Shown here piece by piece: positions 1-11,008 of a DNA stretch of 64,000 nt (the first letter of the stretch is position 1; the number at the start of each line of letters is the position of its first letter). Made by a program: the position numbers and the translations under genes. The notes under the pieces were generated by a model that searched no databases, was not told the DNA's origin, and saw nothing but the letters and a program-made list of their open reading frames with translations. Source of the stretch: a virus; IMG/VR virus record IMGVR_UViG_3300034071_001727, positions 1 through 64,000 of that record. One strand, given 5' to 3'.

Positions 1-111
1 CAAGCCGGGCATGCGCGTGGCCTACGAAGGCAAGGACGGCCGCGTCGAGGGCACCGTGCAGTCCGTGGACCGCAGCGGCACTGAGGCTGACGTCGATGGT
101 GTGTATGTGCG
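1..111. repeat. 111-bp perfect repeat, left copy
   Basis: Identical base for base to 63724-63834, then diverging at the DNA level while still coding GLKLEPV. Both copies are in the giant-gene frame. Confidence 0.9.
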
Positions 112-3100
112 CGGGCTCAAGCTGGAGCCAGTCACTCAAGCTGCCAGCGCGCAGTTCAAGAACTATGAGAAGTGGATTGCCGACGGCAAGCCCGTTTCAG
201 CAGGCATGCGTGAGCAGATTGCAGCTGATGACCGCCTGCAGGATGGCGAAGCTGACATGCTTCTGAGCCGCATCCCAGCCGAGCGTGTCGAGGCTGCCGC
301 CGCCGAAGCCGCGACCAGCCCGGCCAACGACCTGCCGGCGCCGACCGAGGCGCAGAAGGACGCGGGCAACTACAAGAAGGGCGCGCTGAGCCTGCACGGC
401 CTGCGGATCAGTATCGAGAACCCGGCCGGCACCCGCCGGCGTCCGGAGTGGCCGCCGCTCGCGCACCACTACGGGTACATCCGCGGCACCGAAGGCAAGG
501 ACGGCGATCACGTTGACGTCTTCCTCGGCCCCGACGCCGAGAACGCGGACCTGCCGGTGTTCGTGGTCGACCAGGTGACGCAGGCCGGGCGCTTCGACGA
601 GCACAAGGTCATGATGGGCTTCGCCGACGAGGCGGCTGCGCGCGAGGGCTATCTGGCCAACTACTCGCCGGGCTGGTCTGGCCTGGGCGACATCACGCAG
701 ATGGCGCTGGCGGACTTCAAGGTGTGGGTCATGGATCCAGCGCGGACCACCAAGCGCGCGAGTCAGGCAGATTCTTTCGACGCCCGAGCCGCTTGGGAAG
801 CAACGTCCAAGCCGGATCGCGCGCGAATGATCGACCGCTTTTTCGGTGAAGGACTGACCGATGCAGGCGAACGCTACAGCGGTCGCACCTGGGAGCAGTT
901 CAACGTGGGCGAACAAAGCACGCTTTCAGCTTTGCTGAAGGCTGCAGCCAATGCAGGCCGCAGGGAGCCAGATGGCGCACAGCAAGAAGCTGCACCGGCC
1001 ATCACGCGAGAACAGGAAGCAGCGCTCTACGAGTACCTGCGCGAACAGACCGAAGGCGACGCGCTGCGCTACCAGCTACTCGCCCAGAAGTTCCAGCGCG
1101 TTGCCGATGACCGGGCCAGCGAAGAAGACACACGGATCACCCTAGACTGGCTGCAGTCGATGGCCGAAGACGGCACAGAGAAGCAGCGACTGGCGGCGGA
1201 GGGCAAGGCCAAGGCTCAAGCTGACGCTGCAGAGAGTGAGCGCATTGCCGCGGAGCGAGCGGCGGAGTCGCTGTCAGATCTTCGCGCAGGCAAAGCCGGC
1301 AATGAGCGCTATGCGCTGTTCCTGTCCACGCTGAGCCAGTCCGAGCGCGACGCCATCGAAACGGTGGCCGGGTTCAACACGCGGTACATGGCATTTATCA
1401 GCGCTCGATCGGCTGAGTTCAAAGCGAAGGGACGCAGTGACAGCATCAATGACCAAGATGCGTTCACGGCGCACATTCGAGCTTGGGTCGAGGGTCAGAA
1501 GCCCGCCGAAGTCAGCCCCAAGTCGACCAGCAAGACCCCCACCGTTGACCACCACATTGCCGTGATGGACGCAGTGCGCGACGGGACAGGCGATCTTGAG
1601 GCCTACCGGCAGAGCTTCGCCGCCCTCGCTGATGCACCGGAGGCGGTCAAGGCCGAGCTGGCCACGAAGACGAAGGACGAGCTGTTGAAGGCGGGCGGCC
1701 GGAACTTCTACGCGCGCTACAAGCCCGAAAAGAAAGACACGATCATCGCGGCGTTCTACCGTGATCTTCTGGCCGAGTATGCGCTGGGCAAGTCTTATGG
1801 GCCGACCAGCTACTACATGACGCGCGGCGGCATGGCCGAGCACGAACGACTGAAAGCCGAGGCCCTGCGCGAGCTGGTAGCCGGGCAGACCGCCGAGACG
1901 CTGGCCGAGTACGCCGCAGAAGTGAAGGCCGCGCGCGCCGAATACAGCGAACGGTTGGCGGCGCGAAAGCAGGCGGTCACGGAGCCGAAGTCGCTCGACG
2001 ACTTCCGGCAGGCCTTGAGCTTCCACATGGGGCAGGGCAAGACCCGCGACGAGGCGTTTCGCGAGCTGTCGCCCGAACAGCGCATCCGCTATGACGAGCT
2101 CGAAGCTGAGAGCACCCGCGAAGCGCGGGAAGCCCGCAAGCGTGAGGCGCGCACCAGCGTGCGGGCGGCCGGGCAGTCCACCAGCGGGCAAATCATCGAG
2201 ACGAAGCACACCCGTGAGGGCTACGACCTGTTCGTGGTGCAGCTGTCCGACCGGCTGAGCCGCGAGGACTACCAGACCATGCTGGGGTCGGCCAAGCGCT
2301 TGGGCGGCTGGTACAGCAGCTTCCGCGGGCGCGGCGCCGTCTCCGGCTTTCAGTTCAAGGAGCGAGCCAGCGCCGAGGCCTTCGTGCAGCTGGCCGGCGG
2401 CGACACGCAGGCGGCGCAGGCACAGGCCGATCAGCGGCGTGATTCGTTCCAGGATGACCGCAGCCAGTCCGCCGTCGAGCGCTTGCGCGAAATGGCTGAT
2501 CGCATCGAAGAGCGTGCAGACGATGCGCTGGGCGCCGATCGCAAAGTGAACACCGACCGCCGCGCTCGAATGGCGGCATCGGCAGAGCGGGCGGCGCAAT
2601 CGGAGAAGGCACTGGCGCGCACCATGCGCAACATCGCTACTGCTATCGAAGCCGGCGACGCCAAGTTTCTGGACGCGGTGCGGACGAAGACACAGGTAGA
2701 GCTGCTGGCCACCGAAGTCGGGTCGGCAAAGTACGAAGAGCTGCGCGCGAAGCACCCGACCTACGCTGAGCAGGAGCGCCGCCGCGGTGAGCCGCCGACC
2801 GACGAGACGGCCGACTATGCGAAGTGGCCGACCTTCACCGCGTTCCGGTCGGACCTGGCCACGCTGGGGCGCCAGCTGTCTGACGTCGAAGGCACGAAGA
2901 AGCTGGGGCAGCAGATCCTCAGCGTCGCTGACGACGTGACCGATGCGTTCATCGACTTCGCCAAGGAAAACCCGCTCAACCTGGCCAAGCTGTCCACGAT
3001 CGGCGTAGGCGACAAGGTGGCCGAGTTCGCCAACCGCGAGGCCGCAGAGCGCGCCATCCGTCGCAGCAAGCTGGTCGGAAAGGCCATCGTGCTGCCAATC

Positions 3101-6100
3101 AAGCGCGGCGTGAACCGCGTCATCATGAGCCCGAGCGAGGCCATGGCGCGCGGAGTCTGGCAAGGCGACGGCGACAAGCGCATCACACTGACCGGTGAGT
3201 TCGGCAGCAAGCTGGTCGAGACGATCGGCCGGCGAGCCAACGCGCAGAACCGGCTGTCTGTGCCTTGGCAGTTCGAAAGCGCCTACCAGAAGCGCAAGGC
3301 CCTGGCTCGCCTCGGCATCGAGACGCCCAGCGAGTTCCGCTCAGCGCTGCGTGAGTTCATCCGCCTGCAGGAGCGCGCCACATCCAACCGTGTGCGCGAG
3401 CTTGAGCTGTCGATGGTCGGCCGCAAGAACGACGGGCTCGACTTCTTCCCGACGCCGCAGGGCGTGGCCGACCAGATGGTTGAGGCTGCAGAGATCACCC
3501 CCGACATGGCGGTGCTGGAACCCAGCGCAGGCATGGGGCACCTGGCCGACCGCATTCGCGCTGCTGGTGCTGAGCCGGACGTCATGGAGATCAGCCAAGA
3601 GCGCAGGCAGCTGCTGGAAGAGAAGGGCTATCACCTGGCTGAGGTCAACGACTTCTTGGCGCTGGAGCCGCGGAAGTTCTTCACGTTCGGCGACGTGTTC
3701 CGAGCGCCGGACGGCACTGAGGGCATCATGCGCGGGCAGGGCGGCATGGGTAGCCAGCGCATCCGCCTGGAAGACGAAGAAGGCCGCGGGCTTGGCACAT
3801 TCGATCGCTCAGATCTTGAGGGCGTGCGCCATCGCGGCGTTGCCAGCGGCTACGACCGCATCATCATGAACCCGCCTTTCAGCAAGCGCCGCGATGCGGA
3901 GCATGTGCGGCACGCCTACGAACTGCTGCGGCCGGGCGGCCGTATCGTCGCGATCATGGGCGAAGGCGTGTTCTTCGGCTCAGACGCGAAGGCTCAGGAG
4001 TTCCGCGAGTGGCTGGAGTCGGTCGGCGGCACGAGCGAAAAGCTCGAGGCCGGCAGCTTCATGGACGCATCGCTGCCCGTGAACACCGGCGTCAATGCGC
4101 GGATGGTGGTCATCGACAAGGCCGATCCGAACGCTGCAGCGGCGCCTGACGAGCAGGCAGCAGATCCCGAAGCAGACGGCCCGGCGCTGTTCTCGCTGCC
4201 GGACCCCGAGCCGCAGCCGGTGTTCTACTCGGCCGCTGCGCGCGCGATCGAGGAAGGCAAGGGCGCGCCCAAGAAGGGTGACGCAGCAGCCTGGAAGGGC
4301 TGGCTCGACGGCGCTGTGCGCCGCGGCGACATGAAGCAGAGCGAGCGCGATTGGCTGGACATCGACGGCTGGCTTGATCGCCAGGAATCGAACTGGTCAG
4401 TTGTGGACAGCAGGGGGCGAGAGGTCGCCAGCTCCGATGACCGAGGCCGCGCGCTGGCAAACGCAAAGCGCAGGACGGAGAAAGGCGAGAAGCACGACAT
4501 TCGCCCCATGGCCATCACGCGCGAGGCGCTGGCTGAGTTCGTGCGGGCGAATGAGGTTCGGGTCAGCGAGGTGGTGCTTGGCAACAAGGACAAGGCGGGC
4601 GAGTGGGAGCCGACCAAGGGCGGGTTCCGCCGCAGGATCGGCAACCGCTGGACTCACGTCTGGAATCCCGACAGCAAAGGCAATGTTTATGGTGCTGGAC
4701 CGAGCGGGTTTCAGCGCAGGTTCGAGAGCGTGGACGAAGCCAAAGCGCACTTTGATTCGCTGGACATTGCTTCGTCAACGAAGCCGGTTAAGTTCGCCAA
4801 GCACCGCACCCCCGGCGGAGAGAACTACCGTGAGCTGCTGCTGATGCTTCCGAGCGAGCAGGTTTCGTTCAATCTTCAATGGGAACAGCAGACCGATGAC
4901 ATGCTCACGGCCGATCTCCCAAGCGGCCGTTTGGCGCTGATCGTCTACGACCGCCAAGCGCCCGAGAACGGGGCGACGCTCAATACCACCGACCAAGACG
5001 GCGAGGCCGGAACACCAGAGGTGCAGTATCCAAGCGTCGATGCGGCCAAAGACGCGGCGCGCGCCATGGTTGTATCCCGCAACGAGGATAAGCCTGGATA
5101 CCGGTCAAGCCATTGGGACCAGCCCAACGTGCTCGCCCACATCCGCATGGACGAGCGCACCGATGCCGAAGGCCGCCGCGTGCTGTTCGTGCAGGAGATT
5201 CAGAGCGATTGGCACCAGGCTGGGCGGAAGAAGGGATACAAGTCGCAATCGCTCCCGGCAGAGAACTTCGTCAAGAAGGTGGGCGACGAGTTCTTTGTAT
5301 GGACCCGCGCAGTCGATCAACGGGAATGGACTCAGCCCGGCGCCACTGAGGCAGAGGCTGTAAGCAACTTCCTGTCCGACCAAGCTCGGGACACTCGCGT
5401 CCCAAACGCCCCCCTCAAGTCCACCGACGAATGGGCCATGCTCGCCTTCAAGCGCGCCGCTCGCTGGGCCGTGGACAACGGGTTCGACCGCATCGCCTGG
5501 GCGACCGGCGAGCAGAATGCCGAGCTGTTCGACCTGAGCAAGCGGATCAGTCGAGTCGAGTACACCGGCAACGGCACTCTGTTTGCCGATGACCTTCGTG
5601 GCAATCGCGTAATCAACGAGATTGTCAAAGAGGACAAGTTGCCGGACTACATCGGCAAGGAGGCCGCCGAAAAATTGCTCGCGCAAGAGCCAAAGGAAAC
5701 CAGGAGTCCGACCGGGCTTCCGACGAAGCCTAGCCGGTTTCTTGAAGGCATCGACCTCAAGATCGGCGGCGAAGGTATGCGCGGCTTCTACGACAAGATC
5801 CTGCCGGCGGCCGTAGGCAAGTGGGCCAAGAAGTTCGGCGGCAAGGTCGGCTCTGCGGAGTTCATCGGCATCGAGGGTCCGAACGATGCCACCCGCGTGC
5901 ATGCGATCGACATCACGCCGGCCATGGTCGATGCGATTGCGACAGGTCAGCCGCTGTTTTCGGGAATTCCCGGCCAGCCTGCGCGCGCGCTTGGCGTTGC
6001 GCCATCCCAGCTGCAGGCCGCTATCGCCAACGTCATCCGCGGCTGGAACGCTGACACCGCGCCGCGGGTGCGTGTGCTCGCCGACCCCGAGGGTCTGCCG

Positions 6101-9100
6101 GCGCGGGCGAAGCGTGATCCGCGCTACCGCATGGCGGAGGGCTTCTACGATCAGGGCAACCGCACCGTCTACCTGATCGCGTCCAACCTGCCGACCGAAC
6201 GCCGCGCCCTGCAGGTGCTGGCGCACGAGGCGGTGGGCCACTACGGCATGGAGGCGATCACCGGGCCCGAGCTGTGGGCAGAGCTCGAGTCCGCTGTGGC
6301 GCGACTGGAGACGACCGCCACCGGCAAGGTGGGCGAGGCTTTGGCCAGCGCGCGCCGCCGCTACGCGGGCGCGGATCGAGCCACCTTCACGAAGGAGGCC
6401 ATTGCGGTCCTGGCCGAGCGTGGAGTGCAGAACAGCATCGTCTCGCGTGTCGTGGCTTCGGTGCGCCGCTTCCTGCGCTCGCTGGGCTTCGACCTGCGCC
6501 TGTCGGAGTCGGACATCCTCGCCATGCTCCGCGACAGCGCTCGCTATCTCGAGCGCGGCCGACAGGTCGCGGCCGATCAGCCGGTGACGGGCGCCGCGTT
6601 CGCTCGCCCTGACCTGGACCCGAAGCGCCGCGTTCCCGTGATCGAAGCCAAGGCCAATGCCTACGGCCCGACCGGCGATGCTGAGCAGGTCCGTGCTGCG
6701 CGTGCAGCTGCCCGCGCGGATCTCAACACGCAACGCAAGGCGGGCACGAAATGGACCAACGCCGAGAGCGGCATGCGCTTCCGACTGTCGAGCGACGGCA
6801 TCGGCGAGCTGCTGTCCTGGACGGCTGACCCGTCAAAGCTGGACATGCTGGCCGCCCTGCAGCAGATCACCGAGCAGGGCATCGTCGCGCGCGTGGAATC
6901 AAGCCGAGTGGCGTCGCGTCAGGCTGGGCAGCCAGCGCAGGCGCAGACCTGGGCGACGCTCTATGCGCCGGTGAAGGTAGGGGGGAAGCTCAAGATCGCG
7001 CGCATGGTGGCGAAGGACGCCGGCGGCGGGGCTTTCGTCTACGACCTGCAACACTCGACGGTGTTGGACCCCACGGATGCCGCCAGCGATTTGCCTGCTA
7101 CCGAATCAGGTTCTACCGGCGGCCCCGCAGGGCGAGCGATGACGGTATCCCAGCTGCGCGCCATGGTCAACGCTGACGCGCGCGAGGCTTGGAACTGGTC
7201 GATGCCGGCCGATCAGCTGCCGGGCCTCACGGTGCCTGAGCGCACCACGGCCGCGGGCGTGCTGCGCACGATGGCCGAGCAGGGCGGGCTGTTCCGCTAC
7301 CCGCCCAGCCGCGCGGGCGACCTGGCCACGGTCTTCGAGGAAGTGACCGAGGGCACCGTGTCCGCCACCTACAAGGGCGAGACGCTGGCCAACTTCACCG
7401 AAGACCTGGAGGACATGGCCGAGGTCCAGAAGTGGGAGCTGCGCACGAAGGACGGCCGCCCGATGTTCGTGTACGTCGAGGTCGGCGGCGAGAACCGCAT
7501 GTACGTGGATGCCTCGCCGGGCCGCAGCGGCGCCAGCATGGGCAGCGCGGTCTATGCCGCCCTGTTCCAGTACGCGCTGAATGACGGCAAGGTGCTGATC
7601 GGCGACCCGAACGGACTGAGCCCCGAGGCGCTGCTGCGCCGGACGGAACACATGCTGTCCGCTGCGCTCAAGCACGGCACGACCCGCATGATGGCGCCGC
7701 ACCCGCGACAGGTCGACCCGACGCAAGGCCAGTGGGACAGCGGCCCGCAGGCCTGGGCGCACCCGCTGCGCTGGGAGCCCGGCAACGATGACGCCAACCT
7801 GCGCGCGCTGATCGAGACGACGCACCACAACGCGGCGGCCTTCCTGCGCGGTACTGACGGCGAGGGTGCCGTCTACAGCTTTCCCGCCAAGAAGTTCCTG
7901 ACCCGGGACGGGCGCGAGCTCACGCAGGCGGACATCGCCCGTATCAGCAAGCAGGCCGGCAAGAGCTGGCGCGCGGGCCTGGCGGAACCGCTGGGCAACC
8001 CGAACGTGTCCCTGATCGGCCCCACCACCGTGGCGCGCTCGATCATCGCCGGGACGCTGCTGCGCGCCGAGGACAGTCAGCTCGCAAAGCCGCTGCTGGC
8101 CGACATGAACCGACGCGCGCAGGCGGGCGCCGCTGCGCCTGCCGAAGGCCTGTTCTACAGCCTGCGCGAACCGGAGGCCATGGGCGCGAACGCGGACCCG
8201 CGCGGCTTCCTGGCGCGTCTCGGCGCACTGATGAAGCCGGAGAACCTGACCCTGCGCGAGGCGATCGCCGCAAAGCTGCAGGACGTCACGCCGGCCGCGT
8301 TGGGCGCGCTGACCCTGCGCCACATCGCCGAGCTGGGCAAGAAGTACCTGCCGCAGCTGCCGAGCTACATCGACAACCTGAACCGGATGCAGACCGACCG
8401 GAACATCCTGCAGGAGGAAGGCAACGAGCTGGCCGAGAAGTGGCGCGGCATGCAGGTCAAGGACCGCCAGAGCGCCGAGCAGATGGCCGACCTGATGCAC
8501 GACGCCACCATCGAGGGCGTGGATCCGGCCGAGGAATACCAGCCGCTGACCATGGTGAACCTGAGCCGCGAGACGGTGCCGATCACCGATGCCGCGGTGC
8601 GCGACCACATCAAACGCAAGCGCGCGCAGTTCCGCAGCCGGCCGGGCGACGACAAGCGGGCCGAGTTCGAGGAAATCAAGGTGCTGCGCCAGAAGCTGGC
8701 CGCGGAGAAGCGCCGTCGCCGCACGTACCCGCAGCTGGTGGCCCGCTGGAATCAGCTGCCGGCGGAGTGGAAAGAGCTCTACCGCGAAGCGCGCGACATG
8801 TATTCGAAGCGCTCCGACCAGACGCTTGAGGCGCTGATGGCGCGCATCGGCGACCTGGACATGGAAGACGAGCAGAAGCGGAAGACCGGCGCGCAGATTC
8901 GCCTGATGTTTGAGCAGGCGCGGCTGTCTGGCCCCTACTTCCCGCTGCAGCGCTTCGGCAGCTATTGGGTGGCCGCCAAGAATCCCGACACCGGCAAACG
9001 CGACTTCTTCATGTTCGAGTCGGCGGCGGATCAGCTGGCCGGCCAGCGTGACCTGCAGGTGCAGGGCTACACGGACTTGGCGTCGGGCAAGAAGCTCGAA

Positions 9101-11008
9101 CAGGCGCGCGATGCGTTCGGCGCCGGCGAAGGCTTCATGACGGAAGTTCAGCGCAAGCTGCAAAAGGCGCGCGTGCCGCCAGAACTGCAGGATGAAATCT
9201 GGCAGCTGTACCTGCACACGCTGCCGGACCTGAGCCAGCGAAAGCACATGATCCACCGCAAGAAGGTGGCCGGCTACAACCCGGACGCCCTGCGCGCCTT
9301 CGCGGCCAACGCCAACCACGGCGCCTATCAGGTCGCGCGCCTGCGCTACGGCCACAAAATGCAGCGGCTGGTCATGCAGGCGAAGACCTGGGCGGACTCG
9401 AGCGCGAAGACCGATCAGGGCAACCAAGCGAGCATCTACTACAACGAGCTGGTGAAGCGGCACGATTGGGTCATGAACCCCAGCGACAGCGCGCTGGTGA
9501 ACAAGATCAGCGGGCTGGGCTTTGCGTGGTATCTGGGCGTGACCCCGGGCGCGGCGATGGTGAACCTGACGCAGACCGCCATCGTGGCCGGGCCCGTGCT
9601 CGCCAGCCGCTTCGGTGCGGCGAAGTCGATGAACGCCCTGATGAAGGGCATGCGCGACTCGATCCGCACCGGGGGCAACATCGAGCGCACGCTTCGGGAC
9701 GAAGAGCTGCGGGCCTACCAGGCCATGCGCGCATCGGGCGCGATCGACAAGACGCAGGCGCACAACCTGGCCGGCATCGCCGAAGTCGACAGCGCCCAAT
9801 ACAGCGACAGCTGGCACCGCGTCATGAAGGGGATCAGCTACCTGTTCCACAAAGCCGAAGTCGTGAACCGCGAGGCCACCGGCATGGCCGCGTACCGGCT
9901 GGGCCGAGAGCAGGGCATGAGCTTCGATGCGGCCGTGCAGTACGCTGAGGACATCATCTGGGAGTCGCACTTCGACTACTCGAACGCGAACCGCGCGCGC
10001 TTCATGCAGTCCGGCGCGGCCAAGGTGCTGCTGATGTTCCGGCAGTACAGCCTGAGCATGAGCTACTTCCTGTGGCGCAACTTCTACCAGACCTTCAAGG
10101 GGGAAAGCCCCAAGATCAAGCAGGAGGCGCGGCGCAAGCTGCTGGGCGTTCTGGGCATGACGTCGGTGTTCTCCGGCGCGCTGGGCCTGCCCGCCATGAG
10201 CATGGTGTTCGGCGTCGCCAACGCCCTGGCCGATGCGCTGGGCGATGACGAGGATCCGCCGTTCGATGCCGAGGCCGAATTCCGCAACTTCCTGACCGAC
10301 TTCATGGGCGCCGACGTCGCGCGGCTGATCGCCCGCGGCCCGGTGAACTTCGTCACCGGTGCGGACATCGCCAGCCGCGTCACGCTCGACGGGCTGTGGC
10401 TGCGCGAGCCGGAGCGCGAGCTCGAGGGCAAGGCGCTGGCCAACTACTGGCTGGAGCAGGCTGCGGGCCCGATCGGCGGCATCTTCGTCAACGCGATGCA
10501 GGGGCTCAGCCTGTTCCAGCAGGGCGAGGCTTGGCGCGGCGTGGAAGCGATGACCCCGAAGTTCGTGAAGGACGCGCTGCGCTCAATCCGCTACTCGACC
10601 GAAGGCGTGAACACGCTCCGCGGCGATGCGCTGATCCCCGACCTGTCGCCGGCACAGACCGTGTTGCAGCTGGCTGGCCTGGCGCCGGCGCAGGTCAACG
10701 AGCGCTACGACGCGAACAACGCCATCAAGCGCTACGAGGAATCGATCCTGCGCAGCCGCCAGCGGCTGTTGGACGGCTTCGCCCTGGCTGTGCGGCTGGA
10801 AGACGACCGCATGCGCGACAGCACCCTGCAGCGCATCCGGGCGTTCAACGCGGCCAACCCGGAGATTCCCATCGACGCGAAGACCATCCGCACCAGCCTG
10901 CAGGCGCGCGCGCGCTACACGGAACGCAGCCTGGGCGGCGTCGCGGTCAATTCGAAGATCGAAGCGCGGGCGCGCGAGCAGGGTAGGTTTGCCGAGGATC
11001 AGCCGTGA
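2..11008 (+). CDS. Giant polyvalent (DarB-like) virion protein, C-terminal part, 5' truncated by window edge
   Basis: The frame is open from base 2, so the first ATG at 11 is internal and the real start is probably at 60617 at the other end of the window. About 3,670 residues are visible. Modules counted from the ATG at 11: a polyvalent-protein pyrophosphatase-like domain (HVDVFLGPD, about 167); an N6-adenine-type methyltransferase (FFPTP about 1145, LEPSAGMGHL about 1169, NPPF about 1287); a conserved module with QEIQSDWHQ (about 1728); a degenerate metallopeptidase motif HEAVGH (about 2072, not a true HExxH); then a long alpha-helical C-terminus with a hydrophobic stretch near 3376-3410. 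In relatives such proteins are carried in the virion and ejected with the DNA, and the methyltransferase resembles P1 DarB antirestriction proteins. Protection of incoming DNA is inferred. The stop overlaps the next gene by 4 bases. Confidence 0.9.
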   Translation, partial: KPGMRVAYEGKDGRVEGTVQSVDRSGTEADVDGVYVRGLKLEPVTQAASAQFKNYEKWIADGKPVSAGMREQIAADDRLQDGEADMLLSRIPAERVEAAAAEAATSPANDLPAPTEAQKDAGNYKKGALSLHGLRISIENPAGTRRRPEWPPLAHHYGYIRGTEGKDGDHVDVFLGPDAENADLPVFVVDQVTQAGRFDEHKVMMGFADEAAAREGYLANYSPGWSGLGDITQMALADFKVWVMDPARTTKRASQADSFDARAAWEATSKPDRARMIDRFFGEGLTDAGERYSGRTWEQFNVGEQSTLSALLKAAANAGRREPDGAQQEAAPAITREQEAALYEYLREQTEGDALRYQLLAQKFQRVADDRASEEDTRITLDWLQSMAEDGTEKQRLAAEGKAKAQADAAESERIAAERAAESLSDLRAGKAGNERYALFLSTLSQSERDAIETVAGFNTRYMAFISARSAEFKAKGRSDSINDQDAFTAHIRAWVEGQKPAEVSPKSTSKTPTVDHHIAVMDAVRDGTGDLEAYRQSFAALADAPEAVKAELATKTKDELLKAGGRNFYARYKPEKKDTIIAAFYRDLLAEYALGKSYGPTSYYMTRGGMAEHERLKAEALRELVAGQTAETLAEYAAEVKAARAEYSERLAARKQAVTEPKSLDDFRQALSFHMGQGKTRDEAFRELSPEQRIRYDELEAESTREAREARKREARTSVRAAGQSTSGQIIETKHTREGYDLFVVQLSDRLSREDYQTMLGSAKRLGGWYSSFRGRGAVSGFQFKERASAEAFVQLAGGDTQAAQAQADQRRDSFQDDRSQSAVERLREMADRIEERADDALGADRKVNTDRRARMAASAERAAQSEKALARTMRNIATAIEAGDAKFLDAVRTKTQVELLATEVGSAKYEELRAKHPTYAEQERRRGEPPTDETADYAKWPTFTAFRSDLATLGRQLSDVEGTKKLGQQILSVADDVTDAFIDFAKENPLNLAKLSTIGVGDKVAEFANREAAERAIRRSKLVGKAIVLPIKRGVNRVIMSPSEAMARGVWQGDGDKRITLTGEFGSKLVETIGRRANAQNRLSVPWQFESAYQKRKALARLGIETPSEFRSALREFIRLQERATSNRVRELELSMVGRKNDGLDFFPTPQGVADQMVEAAEITPDMAVLEPSAGMGHLADRIRAAGAEPDVMEISQERRQLLEEKGYHLAEVNDFLALEPRKFFTFGDVFRAPDGTEGIMRGQGGMGSQRIRLEDEEGRGLGTFDRSDLEGVRHRGVASGYDRIIMNPPFSKRRDAEHVRHAYELLRPGGRIVAIMGEGVFFGSDAKAQEFREWLESVGGTSEKLEAGSFMDASLPVNTGVNARMVVIDKADPNAAAAPDEQAADPEADGPALFSLPDPEPQPVFYSAAARAIEEGKGAPKKGDAAAWKGWLDGAVRRGDMKQSERDWLDIDGWLDRQESNWSVVDSRGREVASSDDRGRALANAKRRTEKGEKHDIRPMAITREALAEFVRANEVRVSEVVLGNKDKAGEWEPTKGGFRRRIGNRWTHVWNPDSKGNVYGAGPSGFQRRFESVDEAKAHFDSLDIASSTKPVKFAKHRTPGGENYRELLLMLPSEQVSFNLQWEQQTDDMLTADLPSGRLALIVYDRQAPENGATLNTTDQDGEAGTPEVQYPSVDAAKDAARAMVVSRNEDKPGYRSSHWDQPNVLAHIRMDERTDAEGRRVLFVQEIQSDWHQAGRKKGYKSQSLPAENFVKKVGDEFFVWTRAVDQREWTQPGATEAEAVSNFLSDQARDTRVPNAPLKSTDEWAMLAFKRAARWAVDNGFDRIAWATGEQNAELFDLSKRISRVEYTGNGTLFADDLRGNRVINEIVKEDKLPDYIGKEAAEKLLAQEPKETRSPTGLPTKPSRFLEGIDLKIGGEGMRGFYDKILPAAVGKWAKKFGGKVGSAEFIGIEGPNDATRVHAIDITPAMVDAIATGQPLFSGIPGQPARALGVAPSQLQAAIANVIRGWNADTAPRVRVLADPEGLPARAKRDPRYRMAEGFYDQGNRTVYLIASNLPTERRALQVLAHEAVGHYGMEAITGPELWAELESAVARLETTATGKVGEALASARRRYAGADRATFTKEAIAVLAERGVQNSIVSRVVASVRRFLRSLGFDLRLSESDILAMLRDSARYLERGRQVAADQPVTGAAFARPDLDPKRRVPVIEAKANAYGPTGDAEQVRAARAAARADLNTQRKAGTKWTNAESGMRFRLSSDGIGELLSWTADPSKLDMLAALQQITEQGIVARVESSRVASRQAGQPAQAQTWATLYAPVKVGGKLKIARMVAKDAGGGAFVYDLQHSTVLDPTDAASDLPATESGSTGGPAGRAMTVSQLRAMVNADAREAWNWSMPADQLPGLTVPERTTAAGVLRTMAEQGGLFRYPPSRAGDLATVFEEVTEGTVSATYKGETLANFTEDLEDMAEVQKWELRTKDGRPMFVYVEVGGENRMYVDASPGRSGASMGSAVYAALFQYALNDGKVLIGDPNGLSPEALLRRTEHMLSAALKHGTTRMMAPHPRQVDPTQGQWDSGPQAWAHPLRWEPGNDDANLRALIETTHHNAAAFLRGTDGEGAVYSFPAKKFLTRDGRELTQADIARISKQAGKSWRAGLAEPLGNPNVSLIGPTTVARSIIAGTLLRAEDSQLAKPLLADMNRRAQAGAAAPAEGLFYSLREPEAMGANADPRGFLARLGALMKPENLTLREAIAAKLQDVTPAALGALTLRHIAELGKKYLPQLPSYIDNLNRMQTDRNILQEEGNELAEKWRGMQVKDRQSAEQMADLMHDATIEGVDPAEEYQPLTMVNLSRETVPITDAAVRDHIKRKRAQFRSRPGDDKRAEFEEIKVLRQKLAAEKRRRRTYPQLVARWNQLPAEWKELYREARDMYSKRSDQTLEALMARIGDLDMEDEQKRKTGAQIRLMFEQARLSGPYFPLQRFGSYWVAAKNPDTGKRDFFMFESAADQLAGQRDLQVQGYTDLASGKKLEQARDAFGAGEGFMTEVQRKLQKARVPPELQDEIWQLYLHTLPDLSQRKHMIHRKKVAGYNPDALRAFAANANHGAYQVARLRYGHKMQRLVMQAKTWADSSAKTDQGNQASIYYNELVKRHDWVMNPSDSALVNKISGLGFAWYLGVTPGAAMVNLTQTAIVAGPVLASRFGAAKSMNALMKGMRDSIRTGGNIERTLRDEELRAYQAMRASGAIDKTQAHNLAGIAEVDSAQYSDSWHRVMKGISYLFHKAEVVNREATGMAAYRLGREQGMSFDAAVQYAEDIIWESHFDYSNANRARFMQSGAAKVLLMFRQYSLSMSYFLWRNFYQTFKGESPKIKQEARRKLLGVLGMTSVFSGALGLPAMSMVFGVANALADALGDDEDPPFDAEAEFRNFLTDFMGADVARLIARGPVNFVTGADIASRVTLDGLWLREPERELEGKALANYWLEQAAGPIGGIFVNAMQGLSLFQQGEAWRGVEAMTPKFVKDALRSIRYSTEGVNTLRGDALIPDLSPAQTVLQLAGLAPAQVNERYDANNAIKRYEESILRSRQRLLDGFALAVRLEDDRMRDSTLQRIRAFNAANPEIPIDAKTIRTSLQARARYTERSLGGVAVNSKIEARAREQGRFAEDQP

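Noticed and set aside
7106-9970. Very long minus-strand open frame (954 codons) opposite the giant gene
   Set aside because: Shadow of the GC-rich plus-strand gene: no ribosome-binding site, His/Arg/Ala-rich composition, and plus-strand motifs are real. The same applies to 1274-3163, 5105-6733 and 36503-37426.
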